A DNA stretch of 64,000 nucleotides from Cinnamomum chago (lineage: Eukaryota; Streptophyta; Magnoliopsida; Laurales; Lauraceae): positions 130,769,001-130,833,000 of the forward strand of contig CP142453.1 of the NCBI GenBank assembly GCA_038049695.1, given 5' to 3'. A program made the translations under genes and the position numbers. This document shows, piece after piece, positions 23,350 through 34,902 of the stretch. Every line of letters starts with the position of its first letter. Position 1 is the stretch's first letter. The notes under the pieces are model-generated. The model made no database searches. It was not told the origin of the DNA and worked only from the letters and a program-made list of their open reading frames with translations.

Positions 23350-23539
23350 AAGGTTGCACCAATTGCGTTCTTTGACCAAAGTGGATCTAAGAAAAGCCTT
23401 GTCCAGAGTGTGGAGACAGCTAGACTGTTCTAGGCAAGGGTCCTCCAAACGGGTTCATTAAGTAATCCTACCCTTACCTGGGGGCTGATCTATCAACTGA
23501 GGTTTCATAAGATCGAATTGGAGATCTATGTGAACTCTT
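23350..23539 (+). promoter_or_regulatory. Conserved leader block, copy 2 (element B)
   Basis: It is a clear counterpart of the Athila leader blocks: AGGTTGCACCAATTGCG, hairpin CTTGTCC...GGAGACAG (23398-23419), CTGTTCTAGG, CCTGGGGGCTGATCT, TTTCATAAGATCGAATTGGA and GAACTCTT. It splits the leader repeat array, with four good units before it and two diverged units after. It is non-coding. Confidence 0.75.
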
Positions 23540-23589
23540 AAAAAAAAAAAAATCTTCAAAAAAAAAAAGAAAAAAAACTTCTGTCATTT

Positions 23590-23870
23590 TTGGATTCATA
23601 TTTGAGAAATCTTGGTTCCTTCCTTTTCGGACTTCGAGATCGCAGAAATGTTGAACTCATTTTCGGATTGGAATACCATTTGCTCTCTTCTATAAAGTCC
23701 AATCTTGACACTTTCAAAAAAAAAAACTTCCGTCACTTTTGGATTCACATTTGAGAAATCCTGGTTCCTTCCTTTTCGGACTTTCGAGCTCGCAGAAATG
23801 TTGAGCTCATTTTCGGATTGGAATACCATTTGCTCTCTCCTATGAATCCAATCTTGACCTTTCAAAAATC
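23590..23870 (+). repeat. Two diverged units of the leader repeat
   Basis: TTCCTTCCTTTTCGGACTT and CATTTTCGGATTGGAATACC occur twice, about 150 bp apart, as variants of the 165-bp unit upstream. Confidence 0.85.
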
Positions 23871-24214
23871 CCATCTCGTGTCCTTTCCAAGGATGCGATT
23901 TGCAACATTTGTGCCTAGCGGTGCTAGTACGCCCTTTCGGGTCTACTGTATTCGCAACCGACACATTTGTATCTCAACCTTATATCATTTTACCTTGAGT
24001 GAGCTTTGCTTCTCGGTAATTTGAATTAAGGTTCACAATTGCTTCTAGCAGTCACTGGGACGCTCATTCTGAGCTGACCCTACCTGCGTTTAGAACAATT
24101 GTGCCCTCTATGGCTTTTCTGCCTTCCTCATGTTGCTTGGGCTGGGCCATGTCCCCTCGGGCGACTTGAAGAGGCGAAACCATAGTATTTTCCATTTATG
24201 ATCACTATATTCTT

Positions 24215-27200
24215 GTGATTACTAATGGATATGGTTTTGTTTCAGAAGTTTTCCAAAAACTAACAATGGCAGCTTCATTAACCATCACCTTTGATGAGAA
24301 CAAGTACCAGCTCATGCTCCAAGACAAACAAACCAAGCTCACTTACAAGCGCCCTGCCAGCTGCCGAAGCGTCATTTCCCTCGGCAACTCAGAAGACACC
24401 GAGTCAAACTCTACTCCCCGGACCATTGTCTTCGGGTCATTGGGACCATTCCCACTACCCGCAGAAGAAACCGCACCTGCCAAGAAGCAGAGAACCGCCC
24501 CTCAACGTATCACTACAGTGATACCAAGGGCGATCATCAAGAAACCTGAGGCCCGTAGTGCTCCTGCAAAGCCTCAACCAGCAAGAAACCAGGTCTGCTC
24601 AAAGACTTGGTCTCCAAGGCCTTCACCCAAACAGCGAAGGTCACAAACATCAGCAAAGCCAGCATACCTGGCCCCTCTCAAGGAGAACCGGTTTTACCCT
24701 CTTGCTTACATGAAAGAGGAGAAGCCTACCCTCCGCCAAACAAAACCAACTCAGCACGAGCCGGCTTGCTCATACAAGCCCAAAATCAAATCGTGCATCG
24801 TAAGGCCTCCGCAAGAACCTGTCAAGGCCTTCACACCTGCGAGTCGACCCTTCCTCTCAACGGGAGCCGAACTCGCAAAATTCAAAGCTTCGCTGCGACA
24901 GGCAAAGGACCACGTCCAGATCCTGTCCCTGCCCATCTTCAAAGAAGACAAGCTTGGCTGCTGCGCACCAGGGACTACTTCTTTCATTGCTAGGGCACAG
25001 CCAGAGCTAACCAAAGCTCAAATCGCTCGTCGTATGCGTCGCCGAACGGCATATCGACAAAAGAGACTAGAGAAGCAAAGAACCCAGGATTCTGCACTTC
25101 AAGTCTCCCAAAAATGGGTCGAAAAAGAAAGACCCGACCAACTTGTTGCTGTTCATATGGTTGGCAAAACCAGAAAACGCCAGAAGTCAGCAACTAAAAT
25201 CCATGTCAGACGACCGGTGACTCGCAGCGTCTCCCGGACACGAAGACATAAAGAAAACTCTCCCGCTCCTTCAAGCCAAGGACATCAGAGTGACCACTCT
25301 TCGAGCTCTTCATCTAAAAGAATGAGCTCCAGCTCAGTCACCAAGACTGTATCCTCTTTCGACTCTCGAAGAATGAACGTCTTGATAACAAATGCTGAGC
25401 AACCTCCGCCGCATGATGACGTAACCGCACGCATCCAGCAGCTGGAGCAATGGCAGCAGAGGATAGAGACTCTAATAGAGAACCTAATTCTCAATCTTCA
25501 GCGTCCACAAAACAATGAAGCTCCTCCGAGCCATCAAGGCGACGAGGAAAATGCGGAAAACAGTGAGTCACGCGCCCTTACCAAAAAGGACGTTGACGAT
25601 ATCCTCGCCAAAGCAAAAGAAGAGGATACACTAAAGGAGCATGGGATCAAGCCACCATATCCCTTGTGGATGGACTCGGTCCCGTTCCCTACAAAATTCA
25701 AGCAACCTACTCTCCAAACATATACGGGGAAAGGTTCAGCCAGACAACACGTCATCCATTTCAAGATCCTGACAGGAGCTATTGCGGATCAAGATGCCCT
25801 CAAAATCCGCCTCTTTGCAAGTACCATAAAAGGTACGGCCTTTGATTGGTACTCCACTCTGCCGGAGGACTCCATTCAAAATTGGGCCATGTTGGAGACA
25901 CGCTTCCTAACCCACTTCAAAGGTGAGGATCATCCTGTTACTATGGCTCAGCTCTGCAGCCTAAAACAGGGAGAGAATGAGTCAACATATGACTTTATTC
26001 ACAAGTGGAAGGCAATGGCATACAAATGCTCCGATGTACTGCCACAAGCATCACTGGTCGACATCTGCCGAAACAACATGAGAGCAAGAATCCGCTCCAT
26101 GATCATCGGCAACAAATCAAAGAACCTGGGAGAACTCCTGGAAGCATCTATGGAAGCTGAAACGGTGATCAAAGACCTCAACAGTCAGAAATCATTAAAG
26201 AAAGAGCCGACTACCATTGCAACCTCAAAACCAAAGAAAAAGGAGGTTCTCAATGTGCAAACCAAGTCAGCTCCTCAGCAGCCAAAGAAAGATGAAAACA
26301 AAGCTACAGGTAAAAAGCCTGAACTCTCTGATGCCTTCAGAGAACGGGTAGAAAAGAAATACCCGTTTGATGAAGACGTTGAAGAAATCTTTGGGGCACT
26401 CCTAGCAAATGGCAAACTTACATTGCCTGACCCCAAAAGACCAGGAGATGTTGGCAAAACCAACGATCCTCGGTACTGCCCATACCATCAGATGGTCTCG
26501 CATCCTCTCAATCAATGTTTTGTTGTGAGAGAGAAGATAAATGAGATGTGGAAAACCGGAGTCATTACCTTCGACAAGAACTATGGGTCTGCCTCCGTCA
26601 ACATGGTGTCGTGTGGACAAAAACAAAAATCACCAAAAGAGAAGATCACTACTTCCTTCAAGGTGATAAAGATGACCCAAACGTCCCGAGAGTTGGTTCC
26701 ATATCCAACATTAGACGGACAGCCCATATGGGTACACCCCGATCTCTTAGAAGATGAAAATTGGGAGGTCGTCAAAACAAAGCCAACCGCTCAACAGCGA
26801 AGGCAAGCCAGGAGACAACTCCGCAAGCTCAAACAGCAGGAGAAAGCTCCGAAAAAGCAAGAAGTCGCTGAAAAGGCAGAAACCTCCTCTACCGCTTCAC
26901 TGGGGGCAACAGAAGAGTCCTCTCCTAAGGCTTCAAAGGCGGCAAGAAAATTCACTCTTGGTGATTTCATGCCACCACATCTCAAAGATGAAACTACGCA
27001 GGGGGCATCATACTCTTGCAACTCAGTGGTCGGATTCTCCATCGATGGATATGAGTCCAGTGACACCGCCAGTGACATCGATGAGTGGGAAGAATCCCTC
27101 GAAACAGGAGAATATCTCTCCGACGAGGAATGGATCCCTGAATCTCATCTTATGCCAGTAATCTGGTATAACCCATTACAGCCGCAAGGATCCTGGTCTG

Positions 27201-30200
27201 ATGATGAAGAAGACCAAGAGGCTGTCCAAGAAAATACTCTAGTGGAACCACAAGGAGCAGACGAAGAAGAAGATTTGGCTCCCGTGCCTAATCTCGATGA
27301 ATACGCAAGGATCTTGCAGCACCTTGCTATAGAGCAAGAACAAGGTCGCATCAATCAGCTTCGTCACAACCCAGCACCGGAAGTTCCTGAAAATCTACAG
27401 GAATCTCCTCCGGTAACCCCGGAAAACGAAGAAAGCTGTTGGATCGACGATCCTCTTACATCTGAGGACGAATCTGATTCCCAACAGTTCATCTTGGAGG
27501 CATCTTCCGTCAAAGTTACTTGCAATGCAATAACTCAGGATGATAATTCCTCACCTTCTCAGGCTTCGTCTCCTGGAACAGTGACATCGGAACTCAAACC
27601 TCTTCCGACCGATCACCTTGAAGAAATTCCAGCCGGTGAAATCTTCTTCGGAGAAAATCCGGTCAATTGGTCCCAAATGCCCGATCTCATCGGTGATGTC
27701 TGGACCGACAAAATATTCGATAAAGAAGGAAAGTTGCTGGATGCTGTTCAGGACTTGCTCCCGGAAAATGCTCCATGCAACACAATTACTGAAGATGGCA
27801 ATGCTGACACAGAGACATCTTCAGCAAATGAGAAGGAACAACCCCTCAATCTCGAGGGTGATTTTCTAAACAAAGACCCTTCTCGAGAAGCTCTTGAAGT
27901 TGGTAGAGGTACCCGTTCTGGCCGGGATTACCACAAAAACTACAACCAACCTTCTGCTTCTTATGAAAATCCTTCGGGAAAACAAGTTGTAAACGCCCCT
28001 AGCGGCAAGAATAATGAAAATGCAGGCCCCAAGGAGGCTTTCAAGTACGACTTGATTCAGCACTTCAAACACATACCTGCACGTCTGCACATCCTAGACT
28101 TGTTACGAATGTCACCACAGACTCGTGATAGTCTCATTTCAGAACTACAAATGCTGGATGCGGATGTCGACAAACATGCCCCACAAGTCCTACAAATTGA
28201 AATGGACCATAGGGTCAAAAAATCAAAAGCTCCCTCAAAAGGAGAAAAGAAGAAAACTGAGGGATCCTGCATCGAATGCCTCTCGGTTCAAAAAACAGCA
28301 AGTGCAACCATCGCCTTCACCAAGGAAGATCTCCTGCTAGGCGAGACAAAGCACAACCGACGCCTGTACTTCACCGGGTACATCAAAGAGGTGCCAGTAC
28401 GCAAAATCCAGATCGATCCAGGTTCTGCACTCAACCTCATCTCCACTTCGGCACTCGAAGAACTGGGCATTCCGCCTAGCAAGCTGAGCCACACGTCTGT
28501 GTCCATCTTTGGATATGATGGCAGTGCTCAAAGGCCGATCGGCAAAATCAGGTTCAAGTTGCAAATCGGTGATCTTATCTCCGAGGTCACTGTCTATGCG
28601 ATAAAGACCCCTTCATGCTACAACATCCTTCTCGGACGTCCCTGGATACACGAGAATGGTGTTGTCCCTTCGACTTTACATCAGTGCATCAAGTTCGTTG
28701 GCAATGACGGCTTGATACATCGAGTGTTTGCAGACAAAAAGCCCTTCAAAGGCAAAGAAGTCTATTTCGCAGATGCTCAGATGTACAAAGATAAAAAAGA
28801 AGAAAGGGAGGAAGAAACAGCATCCTTTGCCGAAAATCTCCAGAAAGACAAAGGCAAGGCTCCTCAGCAATCACCGGAAGAAAATAAACCCTCTATCAAA
28901 ACCGAAGAGAATAATCAATCTCCCTTCATGGTCTCCCTCAAGTCTTCAAAGCCTCTGGTGATCACCACCAAAGCAAAGAAGACAAAACAGAGGGCTGGGG
29001 GCAAGTTTGCTGTCTCCTTCGTGTCTATCTTGCAAGACACGGATTCGGACTCAGAGCCAGAAGACGATACATCGTCAAGCCAAGCTGATGATCAACAAGT
29101 TCAGCCCGCTCTCACTCCGATGGAGACAACCGTTGACATAGAAGATCCGGCATCTGCTTCCTTCGTTGTTCCAGCAACATCAACAGAAGAAAAGACAATC
29201 TTCTTCCATAAATCGGGAGTTTCTTCATCAAATTCTTCGCTTGAACCTTTCCAAAATGAAGGTATGCCTCAACTATCCCTGTATAGTCCAATGGCGCAAG
29301 CTATCATGAAGAAAATGGGCTACGACGCTCAGAACCCAACCGGTTTGGGAGATGGCCGTGGTATTATCACGCCATTGGAACCAACCCTGACCAAAAGTCA
29401 ACTGGAAGGTTGGAAACCCCACCGCCACATAGAAAAGTCTTCATATGGGCTGGGGTATGATCCTGACGCCCCCTTGAGACAGTTGACACAAAGGCTGCAA
29501 AATCATCTTGCCAACCAAGCCTCAACATCTCATATTAATGAAGACATCGATCTCCCTGGATATCTCTTTGAAGAGTTGGTCGTCAAAGATCCAGGAAGTT
29601 CATCCAATTGGTACGATTTCTTTGATGATGAAGAGGAATTGTCCGATGATACAGACACACGGTTCTCTGACCCAGAAGAACCACTGTCTCCAAAGGAAGT
29701 GCCCTACTTCGACCTAGTTTCAACAGGTGATTGGGACCATCTCATAACAAATCTTGAGAAAAGTACCAATCAAGAAGACCCATGGACAAAAGCAGAGCCG
29801 TGGTCTGTAGATACCTTTGGAACTCCAGAAGGCTTTGTTGGGTTGGAAGCCTCCGAAAATATTGTGGAGGAACCACCTTCAAATCTTCCAACAGAAGATT
29901 CTGTTCAAAAGATAGACTTGGGAAAACCTGATAACTCACGTCCTGTATTCATAAGCAAGAATATAAAGGATGATGAGTTACCCGAGTATATCGCGTTTCT
30001 TCATGAGTTCGTTGATTGTTTTGCATTGTCTTACGCTGAGATGCCTGGGTTAGACCCCAAAATAGCAATCCATAAACTCAATCTTCAAAAAGATATCAAG
30101 CCTGTCAAACAAGGCCAAAGAAGGTTCCGTCCTGACGTGATGGACAAAATTGAACAAGAAGTTCAAAAACTCAAAAGCGTTGGCTTCATCCGTGAGGAAC

Positions 30201-31669
30201 AGCATCCTGAATGGTTGGCCAACATCGTCCCCGTGACAAAGAAAAATGGGCAAATCAGGGTCTGCATTGATTACAGAGACCTGAACAATGCATGCCCAAA
30301 AGATGAATTCCCGCTCCCTATACCGAAGGTGATGATCGACAATACCTGTGGGTTCGAGCGAATGACATTCATGGATGGCTTCTCTGGCTACAATCAGATA
30401 AAGATGCATCCTGAAGATGGAAAACACACAGCATTTCGGACCCCGTTTGGCGTGTATTGCTACACTGTCATGCCATTCGGTCTGAAGAATGCCGGCGCTA
30501 CATATCAGAGGGCTATGATGAAGATATTCCAAGATATGCAGCACAAGACGGTCGAATGTTATGTCGATGATCTCGCCGTCAAAAGCAAAAGAAAAGAAGA
30601 CCATCTCAAAGATCTTCGAGAAGTCTTCCTCCGACTTCGCAAACACAAACTGCGAATGAATCCCCTCAAATGCTTCTTCGGTGTTTCATCGGGTAAGTTT
30701 CTCGGATTCACAGTACGGAAAGCTGGCATAGAGCTTGACCCCACCAAAGTCAAGGCTATCCTAGAAATGCCATCTCCAAGAACCCTAAGACAATTAAAAG
30801 GGCTCCAAGGAAGATTGGCATACATTCGGCGGTTCATCTCCAACCTATCAGGAAAGTGCCGTCCATTCTCTCGGTTAATGAAGAAAGGTGTCGATTTTGT
30901 CTGGGATGCTGAATGTGAAGCCGCGTTCCAGGACATCAAGTCATACCTGACAAAACCTCCAGTGTTGGCTGCCCCCACAACTGGAAAACCATTCCTCTTG
31001 TACACAAGAGCCCTTGATTGTTCTTTAGGCGCTCTACTCGCACAAAAGAATGACCAGGGAAAAGAAGCTGCTCTATATTACCTTAGCCGCATGTTGGTAG
31101 GTGCAGAGCATCGCTATTCTCCAGTCGAAAAAGAATGCTTGGCAGTGATGTTCGCCGTACAAAAACTGCGTCACTATCTGCTATCCAACACAGTGTACCT
31201 GATTTCGAGGATCAACCTCCTAAAGGTCCTTGTCACAAAAGCAGGTTCTCTCAATGCCCGACTGGCAAAATGGTCCATCCTCCTGTCACAATTTGACATT
31301 AGGTATGTACCACAAAAAGCAATCAAAGGCCAAGCTCTAGCAGACTTCCTCGCGGAGCATCCATTGCCTAAAGATTCTCCACTCAGGGATGACCTCCCAG
31401 ACGAATCAGTCTACAGTGTGGAGACTTCCTTATCAAACGCTTCCTGGCACATGTACTTCGATGGCGCAACCAGGACAAATGAAAAGGGAAATCAAATATC
31501 GGGAATTGGCATTCTCTTTGTTAATCCCGACAAATACATGATTCCACACGCATTCTCGCTACTGGAACCATGTTCAAACAATGCAGCTGAGTACCAAGCC
31601 CTAATCATAGGATTGGAACTCGCCCTTGAATCCGGCATCACTACGCTGGAAGCTTTTGGAGACTCTTAA
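24215..31669 (+). pseudogene. gag-pol: gag-pol of element B: gag, protease, G-patch, reverse transcriptase, two RNase H domains (ends at internal TAA)
   Basis: This is one open frame of 2,484 codons; the ATG at 24267 (MAASLTITFDENKY) is the likelier start. Order: a basic, Ser/Pro-rich N-terminus; a gag core at about 25690-26190 (FDWYSTLPED, W..LETRFLTHF); a permuted zinc-knuckle-like CPYHQMVSHPLNQC (CX2HX4HX4C, about 26476); a long acidic linker; an aspartic protease (QIDPGSALNLIS, Asp about 28414); and a G-patch (MGYDAQNPTGLGDGRGI, about 29317). Reverse transcriptase follows with CIDYRDLNNACPKDEFPLP, VMPFGLKNAGATYQRAM and the YVDD box at 30559, then a gypsy RNase H and an archaeal-type RNase H. 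The TAA at 31667 falls directly after the FGDS motif of the second RNase H. The same phase continues downstream. Confidence 0.93.
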
Positions 31670-33238
31670 CTGATCGTCAACCAGATGAATCAGAAATTTG
31701 AAGTCAAGAAGCCCGATCTGTTGCCTTACTACAACAAAGCACAATCGCTTCGACAAAAGTTCGACATCTGTCATATCACCCACATCCTCAGAGGTGGAAA
31801 CATTCGTGCAGATGCCCTGGCTGGACTTGCTGCGTCTATGGCAATCCAAGAAGGGGAAAACATGCAAATTACAGTGTGTCAAAAAAGGATTCTCCCTCCT
31901 CTCAACACACATCAAGCAGTTGCTGAATGCCACCAAGTGGTTGGAAGTCGGATCTCCGTCCTTAAACCTCTGATCAGCGACTGGAGGGATCCGTTCATTG
32001 ATTACATAATGTTCGGAATCCTACCTGAAGATCCAAAAGAACGGGTAAGCATCCAAAGACGAGCCCCAAACTTTCATTTGGATATTCCTTCAAAAATGCT
32101 GTATAGAAAATCCTACAATGGAGTACTTCTACGCTGCTTGTCACAACAAGAGGCTGAGGGAACACTCAAAGAAGTACATGCTGGTCTTTGTGGAGCCCAT
32201 CAGGCTGGGCCTAAGCTCTACGATCAGATAAAAAGGTTAGGTTATTATTGGCCTACCATGGTGGCTGATGCAATGCAATTTGCTAAGCGCTGCCAACAAT
32301 GCCAAGTTCATGGAGATTATGTCCACATGCCTCCGGAATGGCTACATCCTACAGCAATCTCATGGCCTTTTGAAGCCTGGGGTATGGACATCATAGGTCC
32401 TATCTCTCCCCCATCGAGCAAAGGTCATCGCTTCATCTTCGCCGCTACGGATTATTTCTCCAAGTGGTCAGAAGCATTCGCGTTTAGTGAAATGAAGACG
32501 TCATCAGTCCTTCACTTCTTGCGCACCAACATCATTTGTCGCTTCGGCATACCTAAAAGATTCGTCCATGATAACGGACCACAGTTCCGCGATCACCGAT
32601 TCTACAGGTTCTGCGACAAATACAAAATCCAAAGTTGTCCTTCAACTCCGTACAATCCGGCAGCGAATGGACTAGCAGAGGCCTTCAACAAGACGCTCTG
32701 TAAAATCCTCAAGAAAATGGTCTCTAGTCACAAAAGAGAATGGGGCGACAAACTGCCTGAAGCTTTGTGGGCCTATCGAACCACCGTTCGAGGACCAACC
32801 CATAGCACACCATTCTCCTTGGTCTATGGATGCGAAGCTGTTGTCCCTTTGGAGGTTCAAATTCCTTCCTTAAGGGTATCTCTACAAAATGACATGACGC
32901 AAGAAAGCAATGTCAAATTGAGACTCCAAGAGCTGGATAACCTCGATGAGAGACGGCTCGAAGCTCTACAAAGCATTGAACTCTACCAAGCACGCATGGC
33001 AGGATCTTTTGACAAGAAGGTCAGGCAACGCGCCTACAAAAAGGGAGACTTGGTTCTTACAGTAAAAAGACCAATGGTTTTTGCCAACAAATCCAAAGGC
33101 AAATTTGAACCAAAATGGGAGGGACCTTTCGTCATCGACAAAGTCTTCTCCAACGGCGCATACGCTCTTCTAAACATGGAGGGTGACAGATGTATGCTGC
33201 CCATCAATGGGAAGTTCTTGAAGCGGTACTACCCTTGA
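31670..33238 (+). pseudogene. int: Integrase part of element B polyprotein (same phase, after the stop)
   Basis: It continues the frame of 24215-31669 without a shift, so a single nonsense codon divides an otherwise intact polyprotein. The start completes the second RNase H (RADALAGLAASMA). Integrase has the zinc module (HAGLCGAHQAG ... CQQCQVHG, about 32175-32310) and a DDE core with Asp in WGMDIIGP (about 32391), Asp in FVHDNGPQF (about 32574) and Glu in AEAFNKTL (about 32680). The C-terminal GKFEPKWEGPFVIDKVF is typical of the Tat clade. The frame ends at the TGA at 33236-33238. Confidence 0.93.
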
Positions 33239-33634
33239 AGGCTTCTTCCATCGGGTCAGAGCGACGCCTGCACGGCCAAAGCCTATTCCTAGGTATCTGC
33301 TCGTCAAACCCACTCCTTTTGGAATTTTCATCCTCTTGTTGAAATTTCTAAAAAAAAAAAACCCCTCAAAACAATGTTTCTTTCATCGTTTCATTGTTAA
33401 AAAAAAAAAAAAAAAAAAAGAAGCAAATCCAAAAATCCAAGTTTAGGAGCTTCTTCCCAAACTTGACCAAAATTTTCGATCCTTGAAACCAAAATTCATG
33501 GTTTGAAACAAAATCAGGACCTAGGGATTTCAGCCCTAGTCCACCTCGACTTTTACCACCAAAATGGTTTTGAGTCAAAATTTACGACCCTCGTGTCTTT
33601 AAACAAAAAAAATGGTTTTTCAAAAACCGCAGGG
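33239..33634 (+). other. Element B 3' non-coding region, first part
   Basis: No gene is seen. It has A runs at about 33351-33365 and 33400-33419 and no clear polypurine tract with an LTR. Confidence 0.6.
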
Positions 33635-34035
33635 AAGCGACGTTCAGTCGATACTTGCAAAACCCAAAATCGGAAGGATGCGAACCCCATTCGATACTTC
33701 CAAAACCCCAAAATTTCAAAAATCATGGAGACGCAACGTTCCAGTTGATATCGACAACCCAAATTTTAAAACAAACAAAAAAAAAAACAAAACAAAGGTT
33801 CGAGAAAACCTCAAACTTCAAAAATCATGGGAAAGCGACATTCCATTGATACCCACAAAACAAAATTTTTGAAGACAAAAGCAGGGAAGCGACGCTTAGT
33901 CGATACTTGCACCCAAATCCGCGAGGAGGCGACATTCCATCGATACTCGCAACCGAATGAGCAAGGAAGCGACATTCCATCGATACTTGCAATACCATTC
34001 AGCAGGGAGGCGACTTTTAGTCGATACTTGCATTT
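33635..34035 (+). repeat. Dispersed to tandem 40-bp repeat, 3' region of element B
   Basis: The core GCGACATTCCATCGATACTT and variants recur at 33637, 33733, 33835, 33889, 33929, 33969 and 34010. The last four are spaced exactly 40-41 bp; the earlier ones are spread and diverged. Confidence 0.85.
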
Positions 34036-34046
34036 TTGAAAACCAA

Positions 34047-34775
34047 AAACCTGGCTTTCACGCCAAAAAACCCGGCTTCCATGCCAAAAATCCGGCTTTC
34101 ATGCCAAAAAATCAAAAATCCGGCTTTCATGCCAAAAATCAAAATCCGGCTTCCATGCCAACAAAACAAAACTCGGTTTTCAAAAAAAAAAATCCGGCTT
34201 TCATGCCAAAAACAAAATCTGGTTCTTACACCAAAAACAAAAATTGGCTCTCATGCCACCTCAAAATCGGCTTTCATGCCACCCCAAAAATTGGCTTTCA
34301 TGCCACCTCAAAATCGGCTTTCATGCCACCCCAAAAATTGGCTTTCATGCCACCTCAAAATCGGCTTTCATGCCACCCCAAAAAATTGGCTTTCATGCCA
34401 CCTCAAAATCGGCTTTCATGCCACCCCAAAAAATTGGCTTTCATGCCACCTCAAAATCGGCTTTCATGCTACCTCAAAATTCGGCTTTCATGCCATCTCA
34501 AAAAAATTGGCTCTCATGCCATCCCAAAATTTGGCTTTCACGCCACCAAAATCGGCTTTCATGCCACCTCAAAAAAAATTGGCTCTCATGCCATCCCAAA
34601 ATTTGGCTTTCACGCCACCAAAATCGGCTTCCACGCCACCTCAAAATTTCGGCTTCCATGCCATCCAAAATTTTGGCTCTCATGCCATAAACCCAAATCA
34701 GGCTATAGATGCCACCCAAAAATTGGCTTTCATGCCGCAAGCAAAAACTGGCTCCCATGCCAAAACAATCATTTG
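34047..34775 (+). repeat. Minisatellite of 22-27 bp units, 3' region of element B
   Basis: About 28 copies of a unit such as ATCGGCTTTCATGCCACC, with variable A-rich linkers. Each unit contains TGGC-N6-GCCA, able to form a tiny hairpin. Long frames across it in several phases are by-products of repetition, not genes. One unit near 34697 (GGCTATAGATGCCACC) is close to the LTR repeat at 22171. Confidence 0.92.
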
Positions 34776-34902
34776 TCAAAAGATTTCTCACAAAATGACA
34801 AACTTTTGATCACATCCCATTTAGCAATCACTTTAATCACAATATTTGAGTGAGCGTAGGGAAAACAAAAAAAAAAAAAAAAAATTATCATCATCCTCAT
34901 AC

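Noticed and set aside
33957-34853. Long plus-strand frames rich in GFHA/LSCH repeats as a repeat protein
   Set aside because: Several phases are open over the same minisatellite; the frames reflect a unit length near a multiple of three and lack of stops, with no known domain.
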